A DNA stretch of 33,103 nucleotides from Pseudomonadota bacterium (GTDB lineage: Bacteria > Pseudomonadota > Gammaproteobacteria > Burkholderiales > Rhodocyclaceae). Shown here in pieces: positions 7,157 to 14,658 of this stretch. The stretch lies in contig JAGTRW010000044.1 in the NCBI GenBank assembly GCA_018262095.1, positions 1 to 33,103 on the forward strand, in the 5' to 3' direction. Position 1 is the first letter of the stretch, and each line of letters begins with the position of its first letter. The notes beneath the pieces were generated by a model that had not been told where the DNA came from, did not search any database, and was given only the letters and a program-made list of their open reading frames with translations. The position numbers were made by a program, and so were the translations under genes.

Positions 7157-9355
7157 ATGAGCAATCGATTTCGTTTTCTTACGACCGCGCTTGCCGGCTT
7201 GCTGCTGATCGGATCGCTGGCGCATGCCGGCGAAGCAAGGCCGCCGCGTATCGCGCTGGTTCTCGGCGGCGGCGGCGCGCGCGGCGCGGCGCACATCGGC
7301 GTGCTCGAGGTGCTCGAGAAACTGCGCGTTCCGGTCGACTGCGTGGCGGGAACGAGCATGGGCGCGCTGGTTTCCGGCGCCTATGCCTCGGGCTTGTCGC
7401 CGGCGGCGATGCGCAGCGAACTGGCGAAAGCGGACTGGAACGACATGTTCCAGGACAACCCACCGTATTCCGAAATCAATTACCGCAACAAGGTGATTTC
7501 GACGCGTTTCATGCCGGGCTCTGAAACCGGGGTGAGCGAAAAAGGCGTTGCCTATCAGGGCGGTGTCGTCTCCGGGCAGAAGATCAAGCTGTTCTTCAAC
7601 CGCCTGGTCAATTCCGACTTGGGCGAACGCAACATCGAATCGCTGCCGCTACCGCTGTCGATCATCGCCACCGACATCGGCAACGGCGACAAGGTGGTCT
7701 TCCGCGACGGCAGCCTGACCAAAGCCATGCGCGCCAGCATGTCGGTTCCCGGACTGATGGCGCCGATCGAACATCAAGGGCACAAGCTGGTCGATGGCGG
7801 CCTGGTCGACAACGTACCGATCGACGAAGCGCGCGCGCGCTGCCAGGCCGACATCGTGATTGCCGTCAATGTCGGTTCGCCGCTGATGAAAGCCGAAGAC
7901 GTCGGCTCCCTGCTCACCGTCTCGGTGCAGATGGTCAATATCCTGACCGAACAGAACGTCACGCGTTCGTTGGCTTCGCTCAAGCCGACCGACATCTACA
8001 TCAAGCCCGACTTGGAAGGGATCACGGCCGGCGATTTTTCCAAGAGTTCGGAAACTGCCGATCGCGGCAAAGTCGCGGCGGAGGCTTTGGCCGATCGGCT
8101 CAAGCCCTTGGCGGTAAGCGAGGAGGCCTACGCCGCGTGGTCGCAAAAGATCGCCTATGCCCGGCAGACGGCGCCGCGAATTGACGAGATCCAGATCGCC
8201 AAGCTCAAGACGGTCAATCCCGCGGCGCTCGAGCGGCATCTGCGAGTCAAGCCCGGCGACCAGGTCGACGACGCGAAGCTCAACCAGGACATGTTGCGTG
8301 CCTACGGCGACGGCTGGTACGAAAGCGTCGACTATTCGCTGCTCACCGAGCGCGACCGCAACATCCTGCGCGTGCTGCCGATGGAAAAGAGCTGGGGCCC
8401 CGACTACCTGCGCTTCGGTGTCAGCCTGTACTCCGACTTCAAGCAGGATTCGTCCTTTACGCTGCGTACGGCCTACGACAAAACCTGGCTTAACTCGCTG
8501 GGCGGCGAATTGCTGGTCGGCGCTGAGATTGGCCGCAAGAATGCTTTGGCCGTCGATTTGTATCAACCACTTGAAGACCGACAACGCTATTTCCTGGAGT
8601 CTTCAGCGTCGTACTCGACCGAGACCGTTGGCATTTATCAGGATAGCCACAAGATCGCCGACTACGAAAAGACCAAGGGCAACGTGTCGCTGGGCGCCGG
8701 AGTCAACGTCGGCCTGCTCGGCCAGCTACGCGTCGGCTGGCGGCAGAGCTGGCTCGATGCCAACCTGAAGACCGGAATTCCAATAGCGATGTATCCTGAA
8801 AGCACGACGACGTCTTACGGTGGCGCGTACGCCGGACTCGATTTCGACCAGATGGATCGGCTTTATTTCCCGACCTCAGGCTGGTCGTCCAGGCTCGCAT
8901 ACTTCAACTCGCCGGGCGAAGGCTACAGCAGGGTTTTTGCCTTACTAGGCGGCGCCCACGCCTTCGGCGATTATGTGCTCAACGCCAAAATCAGCTATCA
9001 GGGTTCGGTCAAAGGCCGCTTGCCGGCCTACGACGCCGCCACGCTGGGCGGTTTCTATGAGTTGTCCGGCTTCGCCCAGAATCAGCTCAGCGGCGACGAC
9101 ATCAGCTACGCTGGGCTGCGCCTTGAAAAAATCATCGGCCGCTTGCCGATGGGCTTGCGCGGCGATATGCGCGCCGGGTTTTCGCTCGAGACCGGCAAGG
9201 TCGGCACGCCCTATACCGAAACCCAGCTTACCGGGCGAATCAATTCGGCGTCGATCTACCTTGGCGGTGAAACGCCGCTCGGGCCGGTCTATCTGGGCTA
9301 CGGACGATCCGACAGCGGCGCGTCGAGCGTCTACCTGTTCCTTGGAACACCTTGA
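7157..9355 (+). CDS. patatin-like phospholipase with POTRA and outer-membrane barrel (type Vd autotransporter, PlpD-like)
   Basis: Domains in order: signal peptide (about 1-24, ending LAHA); patatin lipase domain (about 30-320) with oxyanion loop GGGGARG at 37-43, nucleophile Ser67 in GTSMG and catalytic Asp213 in DGG; a POTRA-like linker (about 325-400, IDEIQIAKLKTVNPAAL...); and a C-terminal Omp85/surface-antigen barrel of roughly 330 residues ending VYLFLGTP. This is the architecture of PlpD-type (type Vd) autotransporters, which carry a phospholipase A to or across the outer membrane. I preferred the ATG at 7157 because the signal peptide starts there; the ATG at 7142 adds five residues. 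The gene opens a run of seven exported-protein genes on the plus strand; the SYLF gene follows after 12 bases. Confidence 0.92.
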   Translation: MSNRFRFLTTALAGLLLIGSLAHAGEARPPRIALVLGGGGARGAAHIGVLEVLEKLRVPVDCVAGTSMGALVSGAYASGLSPAAMRSELAKADWNDMFQDNPPYSEINYRNKVISTRFMPGSETGVSEKGVAYQGGVVSGQKIKLFFNRLVNSDLGERNIESLPLPLSIIATDIGNGDKVVFRDGSLTKAMRASMSVPGLMAPIEHQGHKLVDGGLVDNVPIDEARARCQADIVIAVNVGSPLMKAEDVGSLLTVSVQMVNILTEQNVTRSLASLKPTDIYIKPDLEGITAGDFSKSSETADRGKVAAEALADRLKPLAVSEEAYAAWSQKIAYARQTAPRIDEIQIAKLKTVNPAALERHLRVKPGDQVDDAKLNQDMLRAYGDGWYESVDYSLLTERDRNILRVLPMEKSWGPDYLRFGVSLYSDFKQDSSFTLRTAYDKTWLNSLGGELLVGAEIGRKNALAVDLYQPLEDRQRYFLESSASYSTETVGIYQDSHKIADYEKTKGNVSLGAGVNVGLLGQLRVGWRQSWLDANLKTGIPIAMYPESTTTSYGGAYAGLDFDQMDRLYFPTSGWSSRLAYFNSPGEGYSRVFALLGGAHAFGDYVLNAKISYQGSVKGRLPAYDAATLGGFYELSGFAQNQLSGDDISYAGLRLEKIIGRLPMGLRGDMRAGFSLETGKVGTPYTETQLTGRINSASIYLGGETPLGPVYLGYGRSDSGASSVYLFLGTP

Positions 9356-9367
9356 AAGGAGAACATC

Positions 9368-9943
9368 ATGCTTGGTAAATTCATCGTCAGTGTCGTCGTC
9401 GCCCTGGGCCTAGCCTTGGCGGGCAGTACGCCGTCCTTCGCCGCCAAGAACAGCAAGGAAGAACAGCGCGCTGAAGTGCGCAAAACCAGTCAACAGATTC
9501 TGGGCCAACTCTACCGGATCAAACCGTCGGCCAGGAGTGCGGTCGCTTCGGCCGCCGGCTATGCGGTGTTCAGCAACTTTGGCATGAAAATCCTTTTCGC
9601 CGGGGGCGGCGCCGGTTCGGGTCTCGCCGTCAATAACGCCAGCAAGCAGGAAATCTTCATGAAGATGGTCGAGGTCCAGGCCGGTCTGGGTCTGGGCGTC
9701 AAGAAATTCCGCGTCGTTTTCATCTTTGAAACGCAAGCTGCATTCAACGAATTCGTCAACTCCGGCTGGGAATTTGGCGGCCAGGCGACGGCTGCGGCGA
9801 GCTATGATCAAAAGGGCAGCGCCTATCAGGGCGCGGCATCGGTGATGCCCGGCGTATGGGTGTATCAGATGACCGACGAGGGCTTGGCGCTCGAGCTGAC
9901 CGGTAAGGGGACCAAGTATTACAAGAACGATGATCTGAATTGA
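9368..9943 (+). CDS. SYLF-domain (YSC84-like) lipid-binding protein, exported
   Basis: This 191-residue protein has a signal peptide (FIVSVVVALGLALAGSTPSFA) followed by a short charged helix and a SYLF/Ysc84 domain. The domain features a Gly-rich AGGGAGSGLAV stretch, MKMVEVQAGLGLGVKKFRVVFIF and the C-terminal YQMTDEGLALELTGKGTKYYK. Eukaryotic SYLF domains bind phosphoinositides; bacterial versions are exported and functionally uncharacterised. The start is fixed by AAGGAGA six bases upstream of the ATG, and the gap to the patatin gene is 12 bases, so the two are surely co-transcribed. A lipid-binding protein paired with a surface phospholipase suggests a shared membrane-lipid role (inference). 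Confidence 0.88.
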   Translation: MLGKFIVSVVVALGLALAGSTPSFAAKNSKEEQRAEVRKTSQQILGQLYRIKPSARSAVASAAGYAVFSNFGMKILFAGGGAGSGLAVNNASKQEIFMKMVEVQAGLGLGVKKFRVVFIFETQAAFNEFVNSGWEFGGQATAAASYDQKGSAYQGAASVMPGVWVYQMTDEGLALELTGKGTKYYKNDDLN

Positions 9944-9949
9944 GGGGCT

Positions 9950-9971
9950 GCTCATTGCGTTGCCAATGAGC
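9950..9971 (+). terminator. intercistronic hairpin after the SYLF gene
   Basis: GCTCATTG (9950-9957), loop CGTTGC, CAATGAGC (9964-9971). The 8-base-pair perfect stem lies seven bases after the SYLF stop codon. No T-run follows, so it is more likely a partial terminator or mRNA-stability element than a full intrinsic terminator. Confidence 0.4.
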
Positions 9972-10013
9972 GATGAGATGTCAGCTGTTTAACTTTTATT
10001 CCAGGAGATCTTC

Positions 10014-10628
10014 ATGAAACACCCTATTTCGCTGCGCCTTGCCGTAATTGCCGTTCTCGCCGTCCTGCCAACGCTGGCCTTGGCGCAGATCGCGCCCACC
10101 GGTGCGGTCGTGGTGCAGAAGGACAAGGGCGCGGTACGCGCCGCCAAGACGGTTGTCGTGCAAGGCGCGATCACCGCCATTGACCAGGAAAGTCGGCACC
10201 TGACGATCAAAGGCGGCGGCGGCAACGAGTTGTCTCTGGTCGCCGGCCCCGAGGTCAAGAACTTTGCGCAATTGAAAGTCGGCGATATCGTAACGCTCAA
10301 CGCCATCCGCTCGCTGGCGCTTGAATTGAAGAAGGGCGGCACGGCCGCGCGCGAACGCGTCGAGAGCACCGAGACGGTGCAAGCCAAGCCAGGCGAGAAA
10401 CCGATGGCCGGCGAAGCGACGACCGTTCGCGCCATCGCCGACGTCACGGCGGTCAACCAGAAGACGGGAATGGTCACCTTGCGTGGCCCCGAGCGCACGC
10501 TTGACCTGGAGGTCAAGGACAAGGCCATCTTGAAGGACATCGCCGTTGGCGATCAGGTCGAGGCCACCTATGTCGAGGCGATCGCCATTTCGGTCAAGGG
10601 CGCCAAGCCGGCCAAGACGGTGAAGTAA
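10014..10628 (+). CDS. exported protein with two repeated small beta domains, unknown function
   Basis: This 204-residue protein has a signal peptide (LAVIAVLAVLPTLALA, cleavage after about residue 24). Two copies of the same small domain can be aligned by eye at about 50-95 and 139-187. Each runs as a V-A-(I/V)T-A-(I/V)-(D/N)Q strand, a TGMVTLRG-like turn (HLTIKGGG in copy one), then (F/I)xxLKVGD(I/Q)V or IAVGDQVEATY. The VGD-V ending resembles small beta-barrel (OB- or DUF5666-like) domains. A charged linker (about 105-138) joins them. AGGAGAT precedes the ATG. A strong hairpin follows the stop codon. No enzymatic motif is visible; it could bind a ligand, a metal or the cell wall (inference). 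Confidence 0.72.
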   Translation: MKHPISLRLAVIAVLAVLPTLALAQIAPTGAVVVQKDKGAVRAAKTVVVQGAITAIDQESRHLTIKGGGGNELSLVAGPEVKNFAQLKVGDIVTLNAIRSLALELKKGGTAARERVESTETVQAKPGEKPMAGEATTVRAIADVTAVNQKTGMVTLRGPERTLDLEVKDKAILKDIAVGDQVEATYVEAIAISVKGAKPAKTVK

Positions 10629-10639
10629 ACGCTGGATCG

Positions 10640-10670
10640 CCGCCCGAGCGTCGATCGTGCGCTCGGGCGG
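10640..10670 (+). terminator. strong GC-rich intergenic hairpin
   Basis: CCGCCCGAGCG (10640-10650), nine-base loop, CGCTCGGGCGG (10660-10670). The 11-base-pair perfect stem lies 11 bases after the stop codon of the duplicated-domain gene. No T-run follows. A second smaller hairpin (GCGGC 10677-10681 / GCCGC 10688-10692) comes directly after. Together they could attenuate or stabilise the transcript between two cistrons. Confidence 0.45.
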
Positions 10671-10772
10671 TAAGCTGCGGCGAGATTGCCGCCTCAGTGA
10701 GAGATCGATTCCGGCGGTACGCTGCAGCAGCCGCATCGGTTGCCAGAGCAAACTGATAGTGAGGATACCGAA

Positions 10773-11237
10773 ATGACCAAACGCTCCCTGTACTTGCTTG
10801 CCTTGTCGCTCGCCCTGATCGGCGAAGCCGGCGCGCAGCAATTTGTTTACCCCGCCAAGGGGCAGTCGCCTGAGCAGCAGAAGGCCGACGAGTCCGCCTG
10901 CTATTCCTGGGCGGTCCAGCAAAGCGGTTTCGACCCTGCCAAGCCGCCGCCTGCGCCAGCGCCAGCCAAGCCGCCGACGACCGCGACGGGAACGACCCCG
11001 GGGGCGGGAGTACGCGGCGCGGCGCGTGGCGCGGTAGTCGGCGAACTGGTCGGCGGCGACGCGGGTGCTGGCGCCGCCGCCGGAGCGGTCGCCGCGCGCG
11101 GACAAAGCCGCCGGCAGAATGCGGCAGCGGCACAACAAGGACAACAGCAGGCGAGTGCCCAACAGCAGCAGCAACAAGCGGCTTTCGGCAGAGCGCGAGC
11201 AGCATGCCTCGAAGGACGCGGCTACAGCGTCAAATGA
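10773..11237 (+). CDS. exported glycine-zipper (YMGG-like) protein with Q-rich segment
   Basis: This 154-residue protein has a signal peptide (LYLLALSLALIGEAGA, about 1-21). The mature part has a region around Cys43 (DESACYSWAVQQSGFDP), a Pro/Ala linker (PPPAPAPAKPP), and a glycine-zipper helix at about 78-106 with G every three or four residues (GVRGAARGAVVGELVGG). A Q-rich tract (residues about 121-135) precedes the ending AACLEGRGYSVK with Cys145. The C-terminal CLEGRGY signature is typical of YMGG-type Gly-zipper proteins, and Cys43-Cys145 could form a disulphide. Such proteins insert in or sit at the outer membrane. The ATG at 10773 follows GAGGAT; an in-frame ATG 33 bases upstream would spoil the signal peptide. 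DUF3300 follows 29 bases later. Confidence 0.8.
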   Translation: MTKRSLYLLALSLALIGEAGAQQFVYPAKGQSPEQQKADESACYSWAVQQSGFDPAKPPPAPAPAKPPTTATGTTPGAGVRGAARGAVVGELVGGDAGAGAAAGAVAARGQSRRQNAAAAQQGQQQASAQQQQQQAAFGRARAACLEGRGYSVK

Positions 11238-11266
11238 CGCGCCAATGGAAAGCGGGAGGAAGCAAG

Positions 11267-12454
11267 ATGAATTCTTTTTTTTGCAACTCAGCGGGCAAAC
11301 GAAGATGGTCGCTACGCGGCACCTTTCTGGTGCTCTGGATAGCCGCCTCTGGCGCCTTCGCCCAGGCGCCGGCCGCCAGCGGCGGCGGTGCGCCGGCGAT
11401 GAGTACGGCGCAACTCGACCAACTGGTCGGGCCGATCGCGCTCTACCCGGATGACCTGGTCGGAATCATTCTTCCCGGGGCGACGTATCCAATCGAGATC
11501 GTTCAGGCCGATCGTTTTCTCGACAAGCGAAAGAGCGACAAAAATCTGAAGATCAACGACGCCTGGCACGATTCGATCAAGTCGCTGCTCAACTACCCTG
11601 ACGTAGTCAAGAAGATGAGCACCGATCTCGACTGGACGACGGCGCTGGGCGAAGCCGTGGTCGCCGACCAGGGCGGCGTCCTGGCAGCGATTCAGCGCTT
11701 TCGGCGCAAAGTGCAGGCGGCCGGCAACCTCAAATCCGACGACAAGCAGACGGTCGTCGTCGAAAAGGAAGTGATCCAGGTCGTTCAGGCCAACCCGGAA
11801 GTGATCTACGTGCCGCAGTACAACCCATCGACCATCGTGGTCGCGGGTAGCTATCCGAGTTACAGCTATTATCCGGCACCTTATCCGGTTTATTACTACC
11901 CCTACCCGCCGGGCGCTGCCTTCGCCACCGGGCTGATCTGGGGCGCGGCGGTCACCGCCGCCTGGAACGGCGGCCACTATGACACGCACTACGGCGGCGG
12001 CGGCAACAACACGATCAACGTCAACCGCAATACGACGGTCAATACCGGCAACATCAATACCGGAAACCTTAACCGCGCGACTTCCCAGTCGGCGCAGGGA
12101 ACGGCGTGGAAATCCGAAAAGCAGCCGGGCCAGGTCAGCGGCGCGGCGAGTCGTCCGACCACGCGTACCGGCGACCTGCAAGGCGCTGGTGCGGGAAGCA
12201 ATCTGGCCGCGGGCGGTGCTCGTCCGACGGCGGACTCGCGGCCGAGTGCCGGCACCAGCGAGCGCGGCGCGGCACCCAGCAGCGGCATGCAAAACCGTGG
12301 CGGCGATGCCTTTGGCGGCTACGACTCGGGGCGTGATGCGCGAGCCGACAGTTCGCGCGGCGCGGCGAGCCGTGAATCGATGAACTCGCCATCACGCGAA
12401 CAGTCTTTCCAGGGCGGCGGCGCACGTTTCGGTGGTCGCGGCGGCCGTCGATAA
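11267..12454 (+). CDS. DUF3300 exported protein with N/T-rich repeat and RG-rich tail
   Basis: This 395-residue protein has a signal peptide (about 14-31, ending SGAFA) and a DUF3300 domain (about 46-245) containing LDQLVGPIALYPDDLVGIIL, the NPEVIYVPQYNPSTIVV strand and a striking Tyr/Pro-rich stretch (about 196-215). A hydrophobic segment follows (AFATGLIWGAAVTAAW, 218-233). After that the protein is low complexity. Residues about 247-270 repeat short N-T-I/V-N units (NTINVNRNTTVNTGNINTGN), and the last 45 residues are rich in R, G and S, ending FGGRGGRR. GGGAGGA precedes the chosen ATG. DUF3300 has no established function; it is often next to DUF2950, as here. The tail may be surface-exposed or disordered (inference). 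Confidence 0.85.
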   Translation: MNSFFCNSAGKRRWSLRGTFLVLWIAASGAFAQAPAASGGGAPAMSTAQLDQLVGPIALYPDDLVGIILPGATYPIEIVQADRFLDKRKSDKNLKINDAWHDSIKSLLNYPDVVKKMSTDLDWTTALGEAVVADQGGVLAAIQRFRRKVQAAGNLKSDDKQTVVVEKEVIQVVQANPEVIYVPQYNPSTIVVAGSYPSYSYYPAPYPVYYYPYPPGAAFATGLIWGAAVTAAWNGGHYDTHYGGGGNNTINVNRNTTVNTGNINTGNLNRATSQSAQGTAWKSEKQPGQVSGAASRPTTRTGDLQGAGAGSNLAAGGARPTADSRPSAGTSERGAAPSSGMQNRGGDAFGGYDSGRDARADSSRGAASRESMNSPSREQSFQGGGARFGGRGGRR

Positions 12455-12464
12455 GGAGAACAAG

Positions 12465-13439
12465 ATGACTACGATCAAGACTGGCACATCCATGTCAATT
12501 CAATTTTCCCGGTTGGCGTCGCTCCTTCGCGGTCTGGCGCTGGCGCTGCTGCTATCGACTTCGCTGCCCGGTGGCGTCGGCATCGCCGCCGAACAACAGA
12601 CCTTTGCCACGCCCGAAGCGGCGGTCAGCGCACTGATCGACGCGCTCAAGGCCGACGACGATGCGGCGCTGATCTCGATTTTTGGCGAGCGGCACAAGCG
12701 CCTGGTGGTGTCTCCGGACAAAGCCGAGAACAGCGCACTGCGGGCCAAAGTGCTGGCCCGACTTGAGACCTTGCACGTGCTTGAAGACGCGGGGCCCGAT
12801 CGGCGCAGCTTGCTGATCGGCGACGCGGCCTGGCCGCTGCCGATTCCGCTGGTGCGTGAGCAAGGCGCTTGGCGCTTCGCCACCGAATTGGGCGAGGATG
12901 AAATCATCAATCGCCGGATCGGCGCCAACGAACGCGAAGCCATCAGCGTGCTGCGCGCCTATCTTGACGCGCAACGGCAGTACGCTGCGCGCGACCGCAA
13001 CGGCGACGAGGTCCTCGAGTATGCGCAGAAGCTAGGCAGCAGCCCGGGCCAGCACGATGGCCTCTATTGGCCGGCCGACGAAGCAAAAGGCGAAGAAGCC
13101 AGCCCCTTCGGGCCGCTGATCGCAGCCAGCGCCGACTACCTCAAGGGGCACCAGGCCGGTGATTCTTTCCGGGGCTACCACTTCCGTATCCTGACTCGGC
13201 AAGGCAAGAGCGCGCCCGGCGGCGCCTTCAGCTATGTCATCAACGGCCGCATGATTGCCGGCTTTGCGCTGATCGCCTACCCGGCGCAATACGGCGAAAG
13301 TGGCGTAATGACCTTCATCGTCAGCAACCACGGCAAGATCTACCAGAAGGATCTTGGCGCGGCGACCGCCAAAGCTGCAGCGCGGATCAGGGAATTCAAC
13401 CCGGACGCGTCGTGGCAGGCGATCGGCGATCGCTCTTGA
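12465..13439 (+). CDS. DUF2950 exported protein
   Basis: This 324-residue protein has an N-terminal signal sequence (LASLLRGLALALLLSTSLPG..., cleavage near AAEQQ at about 42). The mature domain begins FATPEAAVSALIDALKADDD, a helix pattern like that of NTF2-like folds. It continues through ANEREAISVLRAYLDAQRQY, DGLYWP, PFGPL, GYHFRIL and the Gly-rich YVINGRMIAGFALIAYPAQYG, all features of the DUF2950 family. AAGGAGAA lies just before the ATG at 12465 and the gap to DUF3300 is 10 bases, so co-expression is near certain. Function is unknown; the repeated pairing with DUF3300 suggests a joint envelope role (inference). Confidence 0.87.
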   Translation: MTTIKTGTSMSIQFSRLASLLRGLALALLLSTSLPGGVGIAAEQQTFATPEAAVSALIDALKADDDAALISIFGERHKRLVVSPDKAENSALRAKVLARLETLHVLEDAGPDRRSLLIGDAAWPLPIPLVREQGAWRFATELGEDEIINRRIGANEREAISVLRAYLDAQRQYAARDRNGDEVLEYAQKLGSSPGQHDGLYWPADEAKGEEASPFGPLIAASADYLKGHQAGDSFRGYHFRILTRQGKSAPGGAFSYVINGRMIAGFALIAYPAQYGESGVMTFIVSNHGKIYQKDLGAATAKAAARIREFNPDASWQAIGDRS

Positions 13440-13469
13440 GTCAACACTGGCCGACCTGAGGCGACCCAG

Positions 13470-14609
13470 GTGAAATCGACGCTGCGCGTGCTGGCGGCGC
13501 TGGTCTTCGCGATCGACGCGATGGCCAGCGACTTCGGCAGCCCGGGCGGCCCCGAACCCGCCAACATCGACGCGCTTAGCGACGTCCTGCGCCAGGATCC
13601 CTACGCGCTGGAGTTGCTGATCAGCTTCGGCACCTCCAAGGGCGGCTCGGCGGGCCATCTCGCGCTGGGCATCCGCGACGCCGCGGGTGACGACGACCGC
13701 GTCTACTCCGCCAACTTCTATGCCGACCGTTCGCCCAAACACGAGAGCGGTTTTTACACCGACGATCTGATGCTCGGCATCGCCAAAAAGGAGTACCTGT
13801 TCAAGACGCGCTCGTCGCTCGCAGAGACCACGTCGTTTGGCCTCGACTTCGGCGAAATCTACAAGCGATCGGTGATCGGCATTCGCGTCTACGGCGTTGC
13901 GGCCGAAGAGAAGGACGCCATCGCCGCGTTCTTCGCGCGAATCAACGACGACTATCACCAGCGGACCCGCGATACCGAATACCACGCGGGTGAAATCAAG
14001 TACGACTATATGCACCTTAACTGCGCCAAGACCATCGGCTCGGCATTCCGCTTTGCTGCCGGCTACGGCGATCTGGAAATCACCAGCGCCAAGGTGCTCA
14101 CCCAGCGGCGGCTGGTCGTCGCCGCCAAGGCCAACATCCCCACCGAAATGGCGATCAAGCTCGTCAAGGCCTGGCACCAGCGCGGCTACGCGATGGACGT
14201 GGTGTTCTACAAGAAATACGGCAACTCGACTTATGTGGACCCGCACGACGAGGACAAGGTCGCTTTCAAGGACTTGCCCAACCGTTTCCCTTCGGTGTTG
14301 TCGCGCGACTTTCGTAGCGACGAGGGCGAGTACCAGGACTTCGACAACCTCTTCGCGATGTACCTGCTCAACAACATGGGCAAGTACAGCGTGCGCGTCG
14401 ATGAACAGACCAAGCGCCTGGTGGTCAAAAAATACAAACAGCCGATGGCTTACCCCGAGGCCGCCGAACTGGCGACCCGCGACGCCCGATCAGACAGCAA
14501 GAGCTTCCGCCTGCTGCGTCGCTTCCTGCCCAGGGGAAGCAAGATCGACGAAGCCGCGGATAACACGCAGCTCTACAATATCCCCGACGACGGCAAGACG
14601 CTGCCCTAA
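13470..14609 (+). CDS. exported protein of unknown function, possible permuted papain-like (DUF4105-like) fold
   Basis: This 379-residue protein starts with GTG (13470), preceded by GAGG. A short signal peptide (VLAALVFAIDAMAS, about 7-20) is followed by a mature domain. Within it GGSAGHLALGI (His63) and YMHLNCAKTIGSAF (Cys185, apparently the only cysteine) recall the His-then-Cys order of permuted NlpC/P60-like or DUF4105 (Lnb N-terminal) domains. That reading is tentative because the linking strands do not match clearly. The C-terminal third is charged and probably helical. The gene closes the exported-protein run, 30 bases after DUF2950 and directly before a strong terminator. It could be a cell-wall or lipoprotein-processing amidase/protease, or none of these. 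Confidence 0.7.
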   Translation: MKSTLRVLAALVFAIDAMASDFGSPGGPEPANIDALSDVLRQDPYALELLISFGTSKGGSAGHLALGIRDAAGDDDRVYSANFYADRSPKHESGFYTDDLMLGIAKKEYLFKTRSSLAETTSFGLDFGEIYKRSVIGIRVYGVAAEEKDAIAAFFARINDDYHQRTRDTEYHAGEIKYDYMHLNCAKTIGSAFRFAAGYGDLEITSAKVLTQRRLVVAAKANIPTEMAIKLVKAWHQRGYAMDVVFYKKYGNSTYVDPHDEDKVAFKDLPNRFPSVLSRDFRSDEGEYQDFDNLFAMYLLNNMGKYSVRVDEQTKRLVVKKYKQPMAYPEAAELATRDARSDSKSFRLLRRFLPRGSKIDEAADNTQLYNIPDDGKTLP

Positions 14610-14611
14610 AA

Positions 14612-14640
14612 AAAAGCGCGGCCAACCGGTCCGCGCTTTT
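14612..14640. terminator. bidirectional intrinsic terminator
   Basis: AAAAGCGCGG (14612-14621), nine-base loop, CCGCGCTTTT (14631-14640). The 10-base-pair perfect stem has an A-run on one side and a T-run on the other. It starts just after the stop of the last exported-protein gene and is shared with the convergent rquA-like gene. It closes both transcription units. Confidence 0.9.
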
Positions 14641-14658
14641 CTTGGGGATTTGAGCAAC

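Noticed and set aside
13032-14246. 404-residue minus-strand frame
   Set aside because: It is antisense to DUF2950 and the following exported-protein gene, without recognisable domains.
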